Of a stretch of 60,197 nucleotides of DNA, positions 52,065 to 60,197 are shown one piece after another (position 1 is the first letter of the stretch; each line of letters starts with the position of its first letter). The notes beneath the pieces are model-generated. The model saw only the letters and a list, made by a program, of their open reading frames with translations, made no database searches and was not told the origin of the DNA. A program made the position numbers and the translations under genes. The stretch is from Burkholderiales bacterium Ga0077543 (GTDB taxonomy: Bacteria; Pseudomonadota; Gammaproteobacteria; Burkholderiales; Burkholderiaceae_C): assembly GCA_001464055.1 (NCBI GenBank), contig LNET01000046.1, positions 1 through 60,197 on the forward strand. Direction: 5' to 3'.

Positions 52065-53585
52065 ATGGTCGATGTCGTCGAGATGGCTGGTCAGGGGGTC
52101 GGCGTGCCAAGCTGGGCTTGGATGCTGCTTGTCGCCCTTCTGGCCCTGGTGGCTGGCGCTGGCGCCCTCACGCTGCAGCGGCAGAAGGCCCGCGGCAAGC
52201 GCCTGTATCACCGGCTGCAGACCGCCACCACCCAGATCGACGCACTGCGCTCGCGCGACGCACTCACCGGGCTGCTGACACGCGCCGAGATCGAGATCGC
52301 ACTGGACGAGGCCGTCATCCGCTGTGACCGCGATGCCAAGCAGCTCGCGCTGCTGGTGGTGGCGCTGGACAACTTCCGCTCCATCAACGAAGGCTATGGC
52401 CTGCGCGTGGGCGATGCAGTGCTCACCACGACCGCCACACGCCTGGGCGCCTGTGTCGGCGACGCCGCCCCTGCTGCCCGCCTGGCCGGAGACGAATTCC
52501 TGCTGCTCATCGACGGCGGGCTGGACACCGCCGCTGCCGTCGCCGAGCGCGTGCTGGCCTCGATGCACGAGCCCATGCAGATCGAGGGCCTGCCCCTCAC
52601 CTTGACGGCCTCGGTCGGCATCGCGGTGTATCCGGAGCACGGTTCGCGACCGAAGTTGATGGCCCATGCAGCGCTGGCCATGCGAAATGTCAAGCTTGGC
52701 GGCGGCGCCGCCTATGCCCACTTCGACCCGACCATGGCCGTGGACATGCGGGAGCAGGCCGAACTGCTGCAGGACCTGCGCGGCGCCGTCGAGCGTGGCC
52801 AGCTTCAGCTGTACTACCAGCCGAAGGTCGACGCCCGCAGCCTGCAGATCACAGCCGCCGAGGCGCTGCTGCGCTGGCAGCACCCGAAGCGCGGCATGAT
52901 CAGCCCGGCCGTGTTCATTCCGTTGGCCGAGCGCCATGGGCTGATCCGGCGCATCGGCGCCTGGGTCATCGAGGAAGCCTGCAGGCAGGCCGGCGAATGG
53001 CGAGGCCAGGGCCTGCGCATGCGCATGGCCGTCAACATCTCGGGCCACCAACTGCGCCAGGACGATCTGGTCGACCTGATCGAGGCCAGCATCCGGCGCC
53101 ACAACCTCCGCCCGGAACGGCTGACGGTGGAAATCACCGAGTCGGTGGCGATGGAAGACACGGCGCAGACCCGCGCTGCCTTCGACCGGATGAAGCGTGC
53201 CGGGCTGCATGTGTCCATCGACGACTTCGGCACCGGTCACTCCAGCCTGGCCAGCCTGCGCAAGCTGCCGGCGGCCGAGCTGAAGATCGACAGAGCCTTC
53301 GTCACCGACCTGGCCACCAGCGCCGAGGCGCGCGGCATCGCCCAGGCGATCGTGCAGATGGCTCACACGCTCGACCTGCGGGTGGTGGCCGAGGGCGTGG
53401 AGAGCGAAACGCAGCGTGACCTGCTCGTGGGCATGGGCTGCGACGAACTGCAGGGCTACCTCTTCGCCAAGCCGATGACCCCCGTGGCCCTGGCCCTGTG
53501 GGCCGAGGACGACGATGCGACCGGCCACGGCGCATTCCGGCCCTCGCTGTTCGATCCCACCCAGCCGGCGCCGCTGAACACCTGA
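52065..53585 (+). CDS. GGDEF-EAL protein with altered GGDEF, probable c-di-GMP phosphodiesterase
   Basis: A 506-residue inner-membrane protein. One helix (WAWMLLVALLALVAGAGALTL, 18-38) leads into a GGDEF domain (60-225) whose signature is AGDEF at 141-145 instead of GGDEF, with DNFRSINEGYG intact. The EAL domain (235-495) has EALLRW (266-271), FIPLAERHGLI, MRMAVNISGHQL, EITESVAMED, DDFGTGHSS and KIDRAFV, all metal and substrate residues. It probably degrades c-di-GMP to pGpG, with the GGDEF part possibly binding GTP or acting weakly. It could influence the exopolysaccharide locus. The C-terminal end is poorly conserved. Confidence 0.9.
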   Translation: MVDVVEMAGQGVGVPSWAWMLLVALLALVAGAGALTLQRQKARGKRLYHRLQTATTQIDALRSRDALTGLLTRAEIEIALDEAVIRCDRDAKQLALLVVALDNFRSINEGYGLRVGDAVLTTTATRLGACVGDAAPAARLAGDEFLLLIDGGLDTAAAVAERVLASMHEPMQIEGLPLTLTASVGIAVYPEHGSRPKLMAHAALAMRNVKLGGGAAYAHFDPTMAVDMREQAELLQDLRGAVERGQLQLYYQPKVDARSLQITAAEALLRWQHPKRGMISPAVFIPLAERHGLIRRIGAWVIEEACRQAGEWRGQGLRMRMAVNISGHQLRQDDLVDLIEASIRRHNLRPERLTVEITESVAMEDTAQTRAAFDRMKRAGLHVSIDDFGTGHSSLASLRKLPAAELKIDRAFVTDLATSAEARGIAQAIVQMAHTLDLRVVAEGVESETQRDLLVGMGCDELQGYLFAKPMTPVALALWAEDDDATGHGAFRPSLFDPTQPAPLNT

Positions 53586-53587
53586 AT

Positions 53588-53603
53588 CCCCGGGCCCACG
53601 GGG
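53588..53603 (+). terminator. Short hairpin after the GGDEF-EAL gene
   Basis: CCCCG at 53588-53592 pairs with CGGGG at 53599-53603 around a six-base loop, three bases past the stop codon. No T-run follows, so it is a weak or Rho-assisted terminator candidate. The rest of the 86-base gap leads to ATG 53672 without a clear promoter. Confidence 0.35.
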
Positions 53604-53671
53604 TGACCAGACCTTCACCACAGACCTGCCGGTAGTGCGATGATGGTGGTGTGTAGTTTCTCTGCGCCGCC

Positions 53672-54499
53672 ATGCCGAGCAACATCTCTCCTGCCGAAAG
53701 CTCTTTCCTGCTCTGGTTCCTGGGCGTGTCTGCCTATGCCCTGGCAGCACAGGTAGGCCTGACTGCAGTTCGCCTGGCCCGACGGACCACCGTACAGCGG
53801 GATCGGGTATCGCTGGTGCTGACCGCCGGCCTGGCCTGGGGCGCAGCGCTGACCGTGGGCTTCGTGCTGGGGCTGGCTGGCGCGGCCCTGGTCTTTGGCG
53901 TCGGCTTCCACGCCATCGGCGGTCTGCTGCTGTGGGTCTCGAGCTCGGCCGCTGCCGTCGGCGCTGCCGCGGCCCTGGTGCGCTGGCCCGGGCGAACAGG
54001 CCATCTGGGCGTGGGCGCGGGCCTGGCGCTGCTGGCCCTGGCCGTACAGGCGGGCTGGCTGCTGGCAGCCGGGTTCAGGCCGGGTCTGGACTGGCGCCCC
54101 GAGGTGCTGGCCGCGGTCGCGGCAGTGATGGCAACCGGTCTGTCGATCGCGCTCGGCCTGGCGTTTTCCGAGCAGGCCACGGTCAGTCACCTGCGCATGC
54201 GCTGGCGCATCGCGGCCGCTGGCGTCATGGCCGTGGCCTGGGTCGCCGGCCAGGAAATCATGCTGGCCGGGCTGGGGCTCACCGAGCAGGTGGGCTCGGT
54301 CCACCAGCACCAGCTGCCAGCGCCGCTGCTCAGCCTGCTGGGTGGCGCCATCCTGCCGATCGTCTTGGTCGTGGTCGCGCTCGACCTGCGCTACGGTCGC
54401 CACCGCAGCAGCCGCCGCCTGCACCGCGACATCGACACCACGCTGGCCCCCGAAGACCTGCCCAAGCGCCGACGCAAGGTCCGCCTGCGCGGGCTTTGA
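53672..54499 (+). CDS. Seven-helix membrane protein, MHYT-like layout
   Basis: A 275-residue protein with about seven hydrophobic helices and a basic cytoplasmic tail ([30 protein letters not shown]). The pairing of helices, with GFHAIGGLL and [12 protein letters not shown] near the membrane face, loosely recalls MHYT sensor domains, but no MHYT motif is present, so I do not assign the family. No signalling output domain is fused. Its position after a GGDEF-EAL gene (86-base gap) suggests a possible sensor partner, an inference from context. Confidence 0.55.
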   Translation: MPSNISPAESSFLLWFLGVSAYALAAQVGLTAVRLARRTTVQRDRVSLVLTAGLAWGAALTVGFVLGLAGAALVFGVGFHAIGGLLLWVSSSAAAVGAAAALVRWPGRTGHLGVGAGLALLALAVQAGWLLAAGFRPGLDWRPEVLAAVAAVMATGLSIALGLAFSEQATVSHLRMRWRIAAAGVMAVAWVAGQEIMLAGLGLTEQVGSVHQHQLPAPLLSLLGGAILPIVLVVVALDLRYGRHRSSRRLHRDIDTTLAPEDLPKRRRKVRLRGL

Positions 54500-54523
54500 C
54501 GCGCTTTTGCCCGCCTGCGCGGG
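54481..54523 (+). repeat. Duplicated 13-base hairpin-forming sequence flanking a stop codon
   Basis: ccgcctgcgcggg occurs at 54481-54493 and again at 54511-54523, exactly 30 bases apart, with a TTTT tract (54505-54508) between. Each copy can form a small CCGC/GCGG stem. The first lies at the end of the membrane-protein gene and the second in the gap before the metH-type gene. They may act as a terminator pair or be a duplication. Confidence 0.6.
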
Positions 54524-54547
54524 TGCGCGGCCGGCAGCCCGTCTCCG

Positions 54548-54553
54548 TACAAT
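54548..54553 (+). promoter_or_regulatory. -10-like hexamer TACAAT before the homocysteine methyltransferase gene
   Basis: TACAAT, close to the TATAAT consensus, ends seven bases before ATG 54561, with no Shine-Dalgarno in between. It is the clearest of five such sites. The leader would be essentially zero bases. That leaves no room for a SAH or cobalamin riboswitch, which often precedes methionine synthase genes. Confidence 0.45.
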
Positions 54554-54560
54554 CCCTGGC

Positions 54561-55634
54561 ATGAACGCCGCGAACAAGCTCCCAGTCCTTCACGCCCCGT
54601 ACACCCGCGGCGGCGCACTTGTCGACGTGCTGGCAGGTCGCATTGCCATCATCGACGGTGCCATGGGCACGATGATCCAGCGCTGGAAGCTGACCGAGGC
54701 CGACTTCCGCGGCGAACGTTTCCTTTCCCACGGCAAGGACCTGAAAGGCAACAACGACCTGCTGGTGCTGACTCGTCCTGACGTCATCCGCACCATCCAC
54801 GCCCAATACCTGGCGGCCGGCGCCGACCTGATCGAGACCAACACCTTCGGCGCCACATCCATCGCCCAGGAAGACTACGGCCTGGGCCACATCGCCCGCG
54901 AGATGAACGTGGCGGCCGCGCGCCTGGCACGCGAAGCCGCCGACGAATACAGCACCCCGGACAAGCCGCGCTTCGTCGCCGGCGCGCTCGGGCCCACGCC
55001 ACGCACCGCCAGCATCAGCCCGGACGTGAACGACCCGGGCGCACGCAACACCAGCTTCGACGAACTGCGCGCGGCCTACCGCGAACAGGCCGAGGGCCTG
55101 CTCGAAGGCGGCTGCGACGTCTTCCTGGTCGAGACCATCTTCGACACGCTCAATGCCAAGGCGGCCATCTTCGCGCTGGACGAGCTGATGGAAGACACTG
55201 GCGAACGCCTGCCGGTGATCCTGTCAGGCACCGTGACCGACGCTTCGGGCCGCATCCTCAGCGGCCAGACCGTGGCCGCCTTCTGGCACAGCGTGCGACA
55301 CGCGCGACCGCTCGCCGTGGGCCTGAACTGCGCGCTCGGAGCGGCGGTGATGCGGCCCTACATCGAGGAACTCTCGAAGGTGGCTTCCGACACCTACATC
55401 AGCTGCTACCCCAATGCCGGGCTGCCCAACCCGATGAGTGACACCGGTTTCGACGAAACCCCCCAGGTCACGGGCTCGCTGATGGAAGAATTCGCCAGGG
55501 CCGGTTTCCTGAACATTGCCGGCGGCTGCTGCGGCACGACGCCTGAACACATCGCCGAGATCGCTCGACGCCTGGGCAGCTACCGACCGCGCTCACGTCG
55601 CGACCCCCTGTTCACGCAGCTCCTGGCAGCCTGA
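54561..55634 (+). CDS. metH: Homocysteine S-methyltransferase module of split methionine synthase (MetH N-terminal part)
   Basis: A 357-residue protein equal to the N-terminal homocysteine-binding module of MetH. It contains [42 protein letters not shown] and the zinc-ligand cysteines in GLNCALGA and [10 protein letters not shown]. In many betaproteobacteria the enzyme is split in two, with the folate/cobalamin/reactivation part as a second gene. That second gene is not next to it here: the downstream gene encodes a peptidase. It needs the other half, presumably elsewhere, to make methionine. Start ATG 54561 is supported by TACAAT upstream. Confidence 0.9.
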   Translation: MNAANKLPVLHAPYTRGGALVDVLAGRIAIIDGAMGTMIQRWKLTEADFRGERFLSHGKDLKGNNDLLVLTRPDVIRTIHAQYLAAGADLIETNTFGATSIAQEDYGLGHIAREMNVAAARLAREAADEYSTPDKPRFVAGALGPTPRTASISPDVNDPGARNTSFDELRAAYREQAEGLLEGGCDVFLVETIFDTLNAKAAIFALDELMEDTGERLPVILSGTVTDASGRILSGQTVAAFWHSVRHARPLAVGLNCALGAAVMRPYIEELSKVASDTYISCYPNAGLPNPMSDTGFDETPQVTGSLMEEFARAGFLNIAGGCCGTTPEHIAEIARRLGSYRPRSRRDPLFTQLLAA

Positions 55635-55669
55635 GGGCGACATCCAGCGTTTCTGGGGATAGAGTCCGC

Positions 55670-55689
55670 GGCAGACCCACCCGTCTGCC
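55670..55689 (+). terminator. Hairpin GGCAGAC/GTCTGCC between metH module and peptidase gene
   Basis: GGCAGAC at 55670-55676 pairs exactly with GTCTGCC at 55683-55689 around a six-base loop (CCACCC). It sits just before AAAGGA and the TTG start of the next gene. It could end the metH transcript or act as a leader structure of the peptidase mRNA. There is no T-run after it. Confidence 0.4.
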
Positions 55690-55701
55690 AAAGGACCTGA
55701 C

Positions 55702-57861
55702 TTGAAGCTCTTCACCCCCCAGTTCACACGCAGCTCGCTGGCCAAGCTGTTGACCACCTTGTTCGTGGCCATGCCATTGCTGCCGGCTGCGGCGCAGTCG
55801 CCGACAGCTGCAGAAGGCACGACCTCGCTGCACGACCTGCTGGAAATGGAAAAGCAGGCCACCGACATCTGGAAAGCCTTCTTCCCCAATCTCGACATCG
55901 CGCGCAAAGCCGCGATCAGCTTCCATGCGAACCTGCTGGAAAGCGACTACGAAGGCGGTTTCCTGGTGCTGCAACTCGACGCGCGGGAAATGGAACGTCT
56001 GCGCCGCTTCGGGTTCCGTTTCGAGCCGGCCACCGAATTCATCGAGCGCCGCAACCGTGCGCTGACGCAGTTCCAGATCGAGGCCGCGCGCCGCGCCTCC
56101 AGCGGTGGCGCCCGCGCAGAACCGACCGCGATCCCGGGCTATGCCTGCTACGAGACCGTGGAAGAGACCTTTGCCGCGGCCGACGGCCTGATCGCTGCGC
56201 GCCCGACACTGGGCAGCTGGGTCAACGCCGGGCCGTCGTGGCTGAAGACGCAGAACCCGGCCAGCGGCTACGACCTGAAGGTGCTGAAGCTCACCAACAG
56301 CGCCGTACCTGCCCCGGCCGAGGGCAAGCCCAAGCTCTTCGTCAACAGTGCCATCCACGCCCGCGAGTACACGACCGCGCCGCTGGTGCTGGAATTCGCG
56401 CGCTGGCTGGTGAACGGCCACGGCACGAATGCAGACGCCACCTGGATCCTCGACCATCACGAAGTGCACCTGCTGCTGCACGCCAACCCCGACGGCCGCA
56501 AACGCGCCGAGACCGGGCTGTCCTGGCGCAAGAACGTGAACAACGCCTACTGCGCCAACACCAACACCCGCGGCGTCGACCTCAACCGCAACTTCAGCCA
56601 CAGCTGGAACACCACGTCCGGCCAGGGCAGCAGCGGGACGCAATGCAACCTGACCTACCGTGGTCCGTTTGCCGCCTCGGAACCTGAAACCCGGGCCATC
56701 GAGGGCTACATCCGCAGCCTGTGGCCCGACCGCCGCGGCCCCAACCCCAGCGACGCCGCTCCAGCCGACACCAGCGGCATCCATCTCGATATCCACAGCT
56801 TCAGCCAGCTCGTGCTCTGGCCCTGGGGCGACACCGCGACACCGGCACCGAACGGCGCGGCCCTGCAGACCCTGGGCCGGCGCTTCGCCTTCTTCAACGG
56901 TTACAGCCCCACCCAGAGCATCGGCCTTTATCCCACCGACGGCACCAGCGACAACCCGAGCTATGGCGAACTGGGCGTTGCCGCCTATACCTTCGAACTC
57001 GGCACCTCGTTTTTCCAGAGCTGCAGCGTCTACGAAAACGACATCAAGCCGAAGAACCTGCCGGCACTGGTCTATGCCGCCAAGGTCGTGCGCACACCGT
57101 ACATCACCCCGGGCGGCCCCGACGTGCTGACCCCCAGCCTGGGTGGCACGGCTTCGACCACGGGCGTGGCCGCCGGAACGGTGGTGCAGCTTGCAGCCAG
57201 CGCCACCGACACGCGCTTCAACAACAGCAACGGCGCAGAAGCCACCCAGGCCATTGCTGCGGCCGAGGCCACCATCGGCACGCCGCCCTGGGCGCCAGGG
57301 GCCGTGCCCGTACCGCTGCAGGCCGTGGACGGCAGCTTCAATGCCAACACCGAAGCCTTGAGCGGCGGCCTGAACACGGCCGGCCTGCCGGTGGGCCAGC
57401 ACATCGTCTACGTGCGGGCGCGCGACGCCAGTGGCACCTGGGGCCCGGTGTCGGCCGTCTTCCTCAACATCAACGCGGCGCCGCCGCTGGTGGTGGCCGA
57501 AGTCGAACCCAACAACAGCCCGGCCCAGGCCCAGGTGCTGGGCACCTTGCCGGTGGTGGTGAACGGCTCCACCCTCAAGGTGGCGCGGGAACTGCGTTCC
57601 GACCCCGACTTCTTCGGCTTCAGCCTCGCGCCCGGGCGCACGCTCACGGCCACGGTCACGCCTGGAGGCCCGGCGATCGGCGTCACGCTGACACTGATCA
57701 GTGCCACGGGCGCGGTGCTGGCCCAGTCGAGCGCCGCCAACGGCCAGCCGCACAGCCTGAACTGGACCCACACCGGCAGCACGGCCGTGAACCTGAGCGT
57801 GCGCACCAGTGCAGCTGTCCGCGCGGGCACCGGCGCCTACAGCCTGGAACTGACCGACTGA
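55702..57861 (+). CDS. Secreted M14 zinc carboxypeptidase with PPC domain
   Basis: A 719-residue exported peptidase. The signal peptide ends LLPAAAQS. The M14 catalytic domain (residues about 130-460) shows HAREY for the zinc H-x-x-E, DLNRNFSHSW, a zinc histidine in LDIHSFSQ and the catalytic glutamate in YTFELGTSFF. A C-terminal bacterial pre-peptidase (PPC) domain lies at about 615-719 (VEPNNSPAQAQVLG, DPDFFGFSLAPGRTLTATV). It removes C-terminal residues from peptides outside the cytoplasm. The TTG at 55702 was chosen because AAAGGA lies seven bases upstream; no ATG precedes the signal. Its stop abuts the stop of the convergent kup gene. Confidence 0.87.
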   Translation: MKLFTPQFTRSSLAKLLTTLFVAMPLLPAAAQSPTAAEGTTSLHDLLEMEKQATDIWKAFFPNLDIARKAAISFHANLLESDYEGGFLVLQLDAREMERLRRFGFRFEPATEFIERRNRALTQFQIEAARRASSGGARAEPTAIPGYACYETVEETFAAADGLIAARPTLGSWVNAGPSWLKTQNPASGYDLKVLKLTNSAVPAPAEGKPKLFVNSAIHAREYTTAPLVLEFARWLVNGHGTNADATWILDHHEVHLLLHANPDGRKRAETGLSWRKNVNNAYCANTNTRGVDLNRNFSHSWNTTSGQGSSGTQCNLTYRGPFAASEPETRAIEGYIRSLWPDRRGPNPSDAAPADTSGIHLDIHSFSQLVLWPWGDTATPAPNGAALQTLGRRFAFFNGYSPTQSIGLYPTDGTSDNPSYGELGVAAYTFELGTSFFQSCSVYENDIKPKNLPALVYAAKVVRTPYITPGGPDVLTPSLGGTASTTGVAAGTVVQLAASATDTRFNNSNGAEATQAIAAAEATIGTPPWAPGAVPVPLQAVDGSFNANTEALSGGLNTAGLPVGQHIVYVRARDASGTWGPVSAVFLNINAAPPLVVAEVEPNNSPAQAQVLGTLPVVVNGSTLKVARELRSDPDFFGFSLAPGRTLTATVTPGGPAIGVTLTLISATGAVLAQSSAANGQPHSLNWTHTGSTAVNLSVRTSAAVRAGTGAYSLELTD

Positions 57862-59745
57862 TCAGATCTCGATCTTGGTGCCCAGCTCGACCAGCCGGTT
57901 GGTCGGCAGGTTGAGGAAATCGGCCACCCCAGAGGCGTTGCGGTGCATGCTGGCGAAGAGCCGTTCGCGCCAGAGCGCCATGCCGCCTCCCAGGGTGGGG
58001 ATGACGGTGTCGCGGCTGAGGAAATAACTGGTGTCCATTTCCTCGAGCTGCACGCCGAAGGGTTGCAGCAGCTTCAGTGCCTCGGGCACGTCGGGGTCGT
58101 TCTTGAAGCCGAAGTGCAGCGTCACCTGCCAGCAGTCGTGGCCCAGCGGCTGGGCCTCGCAGCGCTTGTCGAAGCCGATCCAGGGCCGTTCGTGGTGCTG
58201 CACGGTCACGAACAGGTTCCTTTCGTGCAGCACCTTGTTGTGCTTCAGGTTGTGCAGCAGCGCGAAGGGCGTCGAGCCCTGCTCGCCACTGAGGAATACC
58301 GCCGTGCCCGGCACGCGCAGCGGCGGACTCAGGAACAGCGACGACAGGAAGCTCTGCAAGTCGATCGACTCGTCGCGCAGGCGCGCGCTGAGCAAGCGCC
58401 GCCCCTGCTTCCAGGTCGTCATCAGACCGAACATGCCGGCGCCTATGGCCAGCGGGAACCAGCCACCCTCCAGCACCTTCACGGCATTGGCGGCGAAGAA
58501 CAGGATATCGACGACGAAGAACACACCCGTGGCCGCCAGGCACAGGGCCAATGGCAGCTTCCAGGCGTAGCGGATGACGAAGAAGGTCATGACCGTGGTG
58601 ATCGTCATGTCGATGGTGACGGCGATACCGTAGGCGCTGGCCAGGGCGCTGCTGCTGCCGAACACCACCACCGCGAAGACGACGAAGCCGTAGAGTGCCC
58701 AGTTGACGAAGGGCACGTAGATCTGACCGGTGTCGCGCACGCTGGTGTGCACGATGCGCATGCGCGGCAGGTAGCCGAGCTGGATGGCCTGCTTGGTGAC
58801 CGAGAAAGCAGCGGTGATCAGGGCCTGCGAGGCGATCACCGTGGCTGCGGTGGCCAGCCCGATGAGTGGGAACAGCGCCCACTGCGGGGCCATCTCGTAA
58901 AACGGATTGCGCACGTTCTCGGGGTGCTGCAGCAGCATTGCGCCCTGCCCGAAGTAGTTCAACACCAGGGCAGGCATGACCACCACGAACCAGGCCAGCC
59001 GGATGGGCCGCCGGCCGAAGTGCCCGAGGTCGGCGTACAAGGCTTCGGCTCCGGTGACGCACAGCACCACGGCGCCGAGCGCGACAAAGGCCACGCCGGG
59101 TTGCGCCATGGCGAAACCCAGGGCATGGTGCGGCGACAGCGCCACCAGCACCTGCGGATAGGTGCCGATGTGCACCACACCCAGCACCGCCAGCACCGCG
59201 AACCAGACCAGCGTGATCGGCCCGAACAGCCGCCCCACCACCGCGGTGCCGAAGCGCTGCGCGGCAAAGAGCGCTGTGAGCACGAGCAGCGTCAGCGGCA
59301 CGACGTAGCGGTGAAGCCCGGGGGCTGCAATCTCCAGCCCTTCCACCGCCGACAGCACGCTGATGGCCGGCGTGATGACACCGTCGCCGAAGAAGATGGC
59401 CGTACCGAAGATGCCCAGCAGCAGCAGCCGGCCGCGCAGCTTCGGCCGGTCCTTCACCGCCTGCGTGGCCAGCGCGAGCATGGCGATCAAGCCGCCCTCG
59501 CCATGGTTGTCGGCGCGCAGGATGAGCACCACGTACTTCAGCGACACGACGATCGTCAGCGTCCAGAAGACCAGGCTCAGGATGCCCAGGATGTTGTCCG
59601 GGCTCAACGGCACGCGGCCCTCGGCGAATACCTCCTTCAGCGCATACAGCGGGCTGGTGCCGATGTCGCCGTAGACGACGCCGATGGCCGCCAGCGTCAA
59701 GCCGGCCAGGGCGGCTGGCGAGGAGGAAGGGGATTCAGGGCGCAT
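57862..59745 (-). CDS. kup: Kup-type low-affinity potassium transporter
   Basis: A 627-residue membrane protein of the KUP/HAK/KT family importing K+ with protons. It begins [31 protein letters not shown], has about 12 helices, with [28 protein letters not shown] and [19 protein letters not shown] in the first half, and a soluble C-terminal tail ([20 protein letters not shown]). ATG 59745 was preferred; a TTG start at 59793 would add 16 unlikely residues. It converges on the peptidase with no gap. The upstream 166 bases hold no clear promoter, and an IS30 end lies beyond. Confidence 0.93.
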   Translation of the reverse strand: MRPESPSSSPAALAGLTLAAIGVVYGDIGTSPLYALKEVFAEGRVPLSPDNILGILSLVFWTLTIVVSLKYVVLILRADNHGEGGLIAMLALATQAVKDRPKLRGRLLLLGIFGTAIFFGDGVITPAISVLSAVEGLEIAAPGLHRYVVPLTLLVLTALFAAQRFGTAVVGRLFGPITLVWFAVLAVLGVVHIGTYPQVLVALSPHHALGFAMAQPGVAFVALGAVVLCVTGAEALYADLGHFGRRPIRLAWFVVVMPALVLNYFGQGAMLLQHPENVRNPFYEMAPQWALFPLIGLATAATVIASQALITAAFSVTKQAIQLGYLPRMRIVHTSVRDTGQIYVPFVNWALYGFVVFAVVVFGSSSALASAYGIAVTIDMTITTVMTFFVIRYAWKLPLALCLAATGVFFVVDILFFAANAVKVLEGGWFPLAIGAGMFGLMTTWKQGRRLLSARLRDESIDLQSFLSSLFLSPPLRVPGTAVFLSGEQGSTPFALLHNLKHNKVLHERNLFVTVQHHERPWIGFDKRCEAQPLGHDCWQVTLHFGFKNDPDVPEALKLLQPFGVQLEEMDTSYFLSRDTVIPTLGGGMALWRERLFASMHRNASGVADFLNLPTNRLVELGTKIEI

Positions 59746-59911
59746 CGCGAACTGCACGCATTGTGCGCCGATGGCCCAGGACCGAAAAGACAATGTTGCA
59801 GTGCACCAGAGCCCATTCTTTGGTCAGGGGGCAGCCCATGTCTTGGCCATGACAGCGACCTTTCGCACGGGGCCGGCGCTTCAAGCCTGGTGGGTTTCGT
59901 CCGAAACACCT

Positions 59912-60197
59912 GGCGGTTTCAAGTCCGAAGTGCAACACCCGGTTCAATGAACTGAGGAAGATGGTTTGTGAGAGCTGGCCAGGGTCTGCGCGAACACCTC
60001 CATCGGGGGCACGCGGCCTGGTGTTCAAGCTGTCGGCGATGCCATCGAGCTCGTCCTGGCTGAAGACGCTGAGATCGGTGCCCTTGGGCAGGTACTGCCG
60101 GATGAGCCCGTTGGTGTTCTCGCAGGTGCCGCGCTGCCAGGGGCTGTGCGGGTCACAGAAGTAGACCTTGACGCCCGTCTGCGCTGCCAGATCGACA
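59912..60197 (-). mobile_element. IS30-family insertion sequence, partial, right edge of window
   Basis: The stretch ggcggtttcaag...gtgcaacacc at 59912-59939 has the look of an IS30-type terminal inverted repeat, and the minus strand beyond it encodes the end of an IS30 transposase. The other end lies outside the window, so the element length and target duplication cannot be seen. The inner boundary is approximate. It lies about 170 bases upstream of kup on the same strand and could affect its transcription. Confidence 0.75.
59944..60197 (-). pseudogene. IS30 family transposase, C-terminal part, frameshifted
   Basis: Reading the minus strand from 60196, the protein shows the IS30 DDE end: [20 protein letters not shown] (catalytic E in CEN), [15 protein letters not shown] and DSLNTRPRA. 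At about 60010 the frame breaks: the next expected residues [20 protein letters not shown] continue only in another frame and stop at 59944-59946. A few codons normally found between NTRPRA and PMEVFAQTL are missing, so a small deletion explains the shift. The catalytic core is intact but the tail is lost unless the break is a sequencing error. The gene's start lies outside the window. Confidence 0.75.

Noticed and set aside
53672..54499. MHYT sensor assignment for the seven-helix protein
   Set aside because: No MHYT motif is present in any helix; the similarity is in layout only.
54500..54560. SAH or cobalamin riboswitch upstream of the metH-type gene
   Set aside because: Only about 60 bases are available and the -10-like TACAAT lies seven bases from the ATG, so there is no leader to hold a riboswitch.
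55612..57771. A 719-codon minus-strand frame antisense to the M14 peptidase
   Set aside because: It mirrors the peptidase codons and shows no domain; the plus-strand frame has signal peptide, zinc and PPC motifs.

Overview
The window is GC-rich chromosomal DNA from a member of the Burkholderiales, most likely of the Rubrivivax/Leptothrix/Roseateles type. The evidence is a DUF3567 protein, a PhaM granule regulator, a high-potential iron-sulfur protein, a methionine synthase cut down to its homocysteine module, and strongly GC-biased codon use. It holds about 54 protein genes packed with 1-10 base gaps or 4-base start/stop overlaps. I saw no rRNA, tRNA or CRISPR array. One mobile element, an IS30-type transposase fragment, lies at the right edge.

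Layout. 1-7.8 kb: the tail of a CYTH protein, two oligopeptide-type ABC ATPases, a periplasmic binding protein, an NTF2-like protein, an amidase, a TTC38-like TPR protein and a DUF1992 protein. 7.9-11.3 kb: a renalase-like FAD oxidoreductase and a DUF393-COQ7 fusion on the minus strand, divergent from a MerR regulator. 11.3-27.2 kb: an exopolysaccharide locus. The plus-strand arm encodes Wza-like export, a GumC/Wzz co-polymerase, a GH5 glucanase, a polymerase/ligase, a fused GT4-GT26 transferase, a BY-kinase-like protein without the Walker lysine, a GIPC-transferase-like propeller protein, a second GT4, a Wzx flippase and a GH12-like lipoprotein. The divergent arm carries JmjC, FemAB-like and acyltransferase-like genes. 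27.3-33.1 kb: MtfA peptidase, then a coupled light/DNA-repair operon (photolyase/cryptochrome, DUF2256, iron-sulfur photolyase, antenna-less photolyase), then an H-NS protein.

33.1-43.5 kb: glycerol kinase, a DMT exporter, a HiPIP predicted to be a lipoprotein, an FAA hydrolase, an unknown protein and a glycolate oxidase operon (glcD-glcE-methyltransferase-lrgA-lrgB-glcF). The LrgAB pair inside it suggests a glycolate carrier. 43.7-49.6 kb: FIST sensor and PhaM, then TraB/GumN, retropepsin and a degenerate FAH homologue on the minus strand, then DUF3108 and DUF3567 on the plus strand. 49.7-60.2 kb: a double AAA+ ATPase, a GGDEF-EAL protein, a seven-helix membrane protein, the MetH homocysteine module, a secreted M14 carboxypeptidase, a Kup potassium transporter and the IS30 fragment.

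The strongest candidates for new biology are the antenna-less photolyase with an unusual C-terminal module in a tandem photolyase operon, LrgAB inside the glycolate oxidase operon, the DUF393-COQ7 fusion, the GT4-GT26 fusion, and a repeated promoter pattern that points to leaderless transcripts. All functions are read from sequence motifs by eye. No database search or structure prediction was run.
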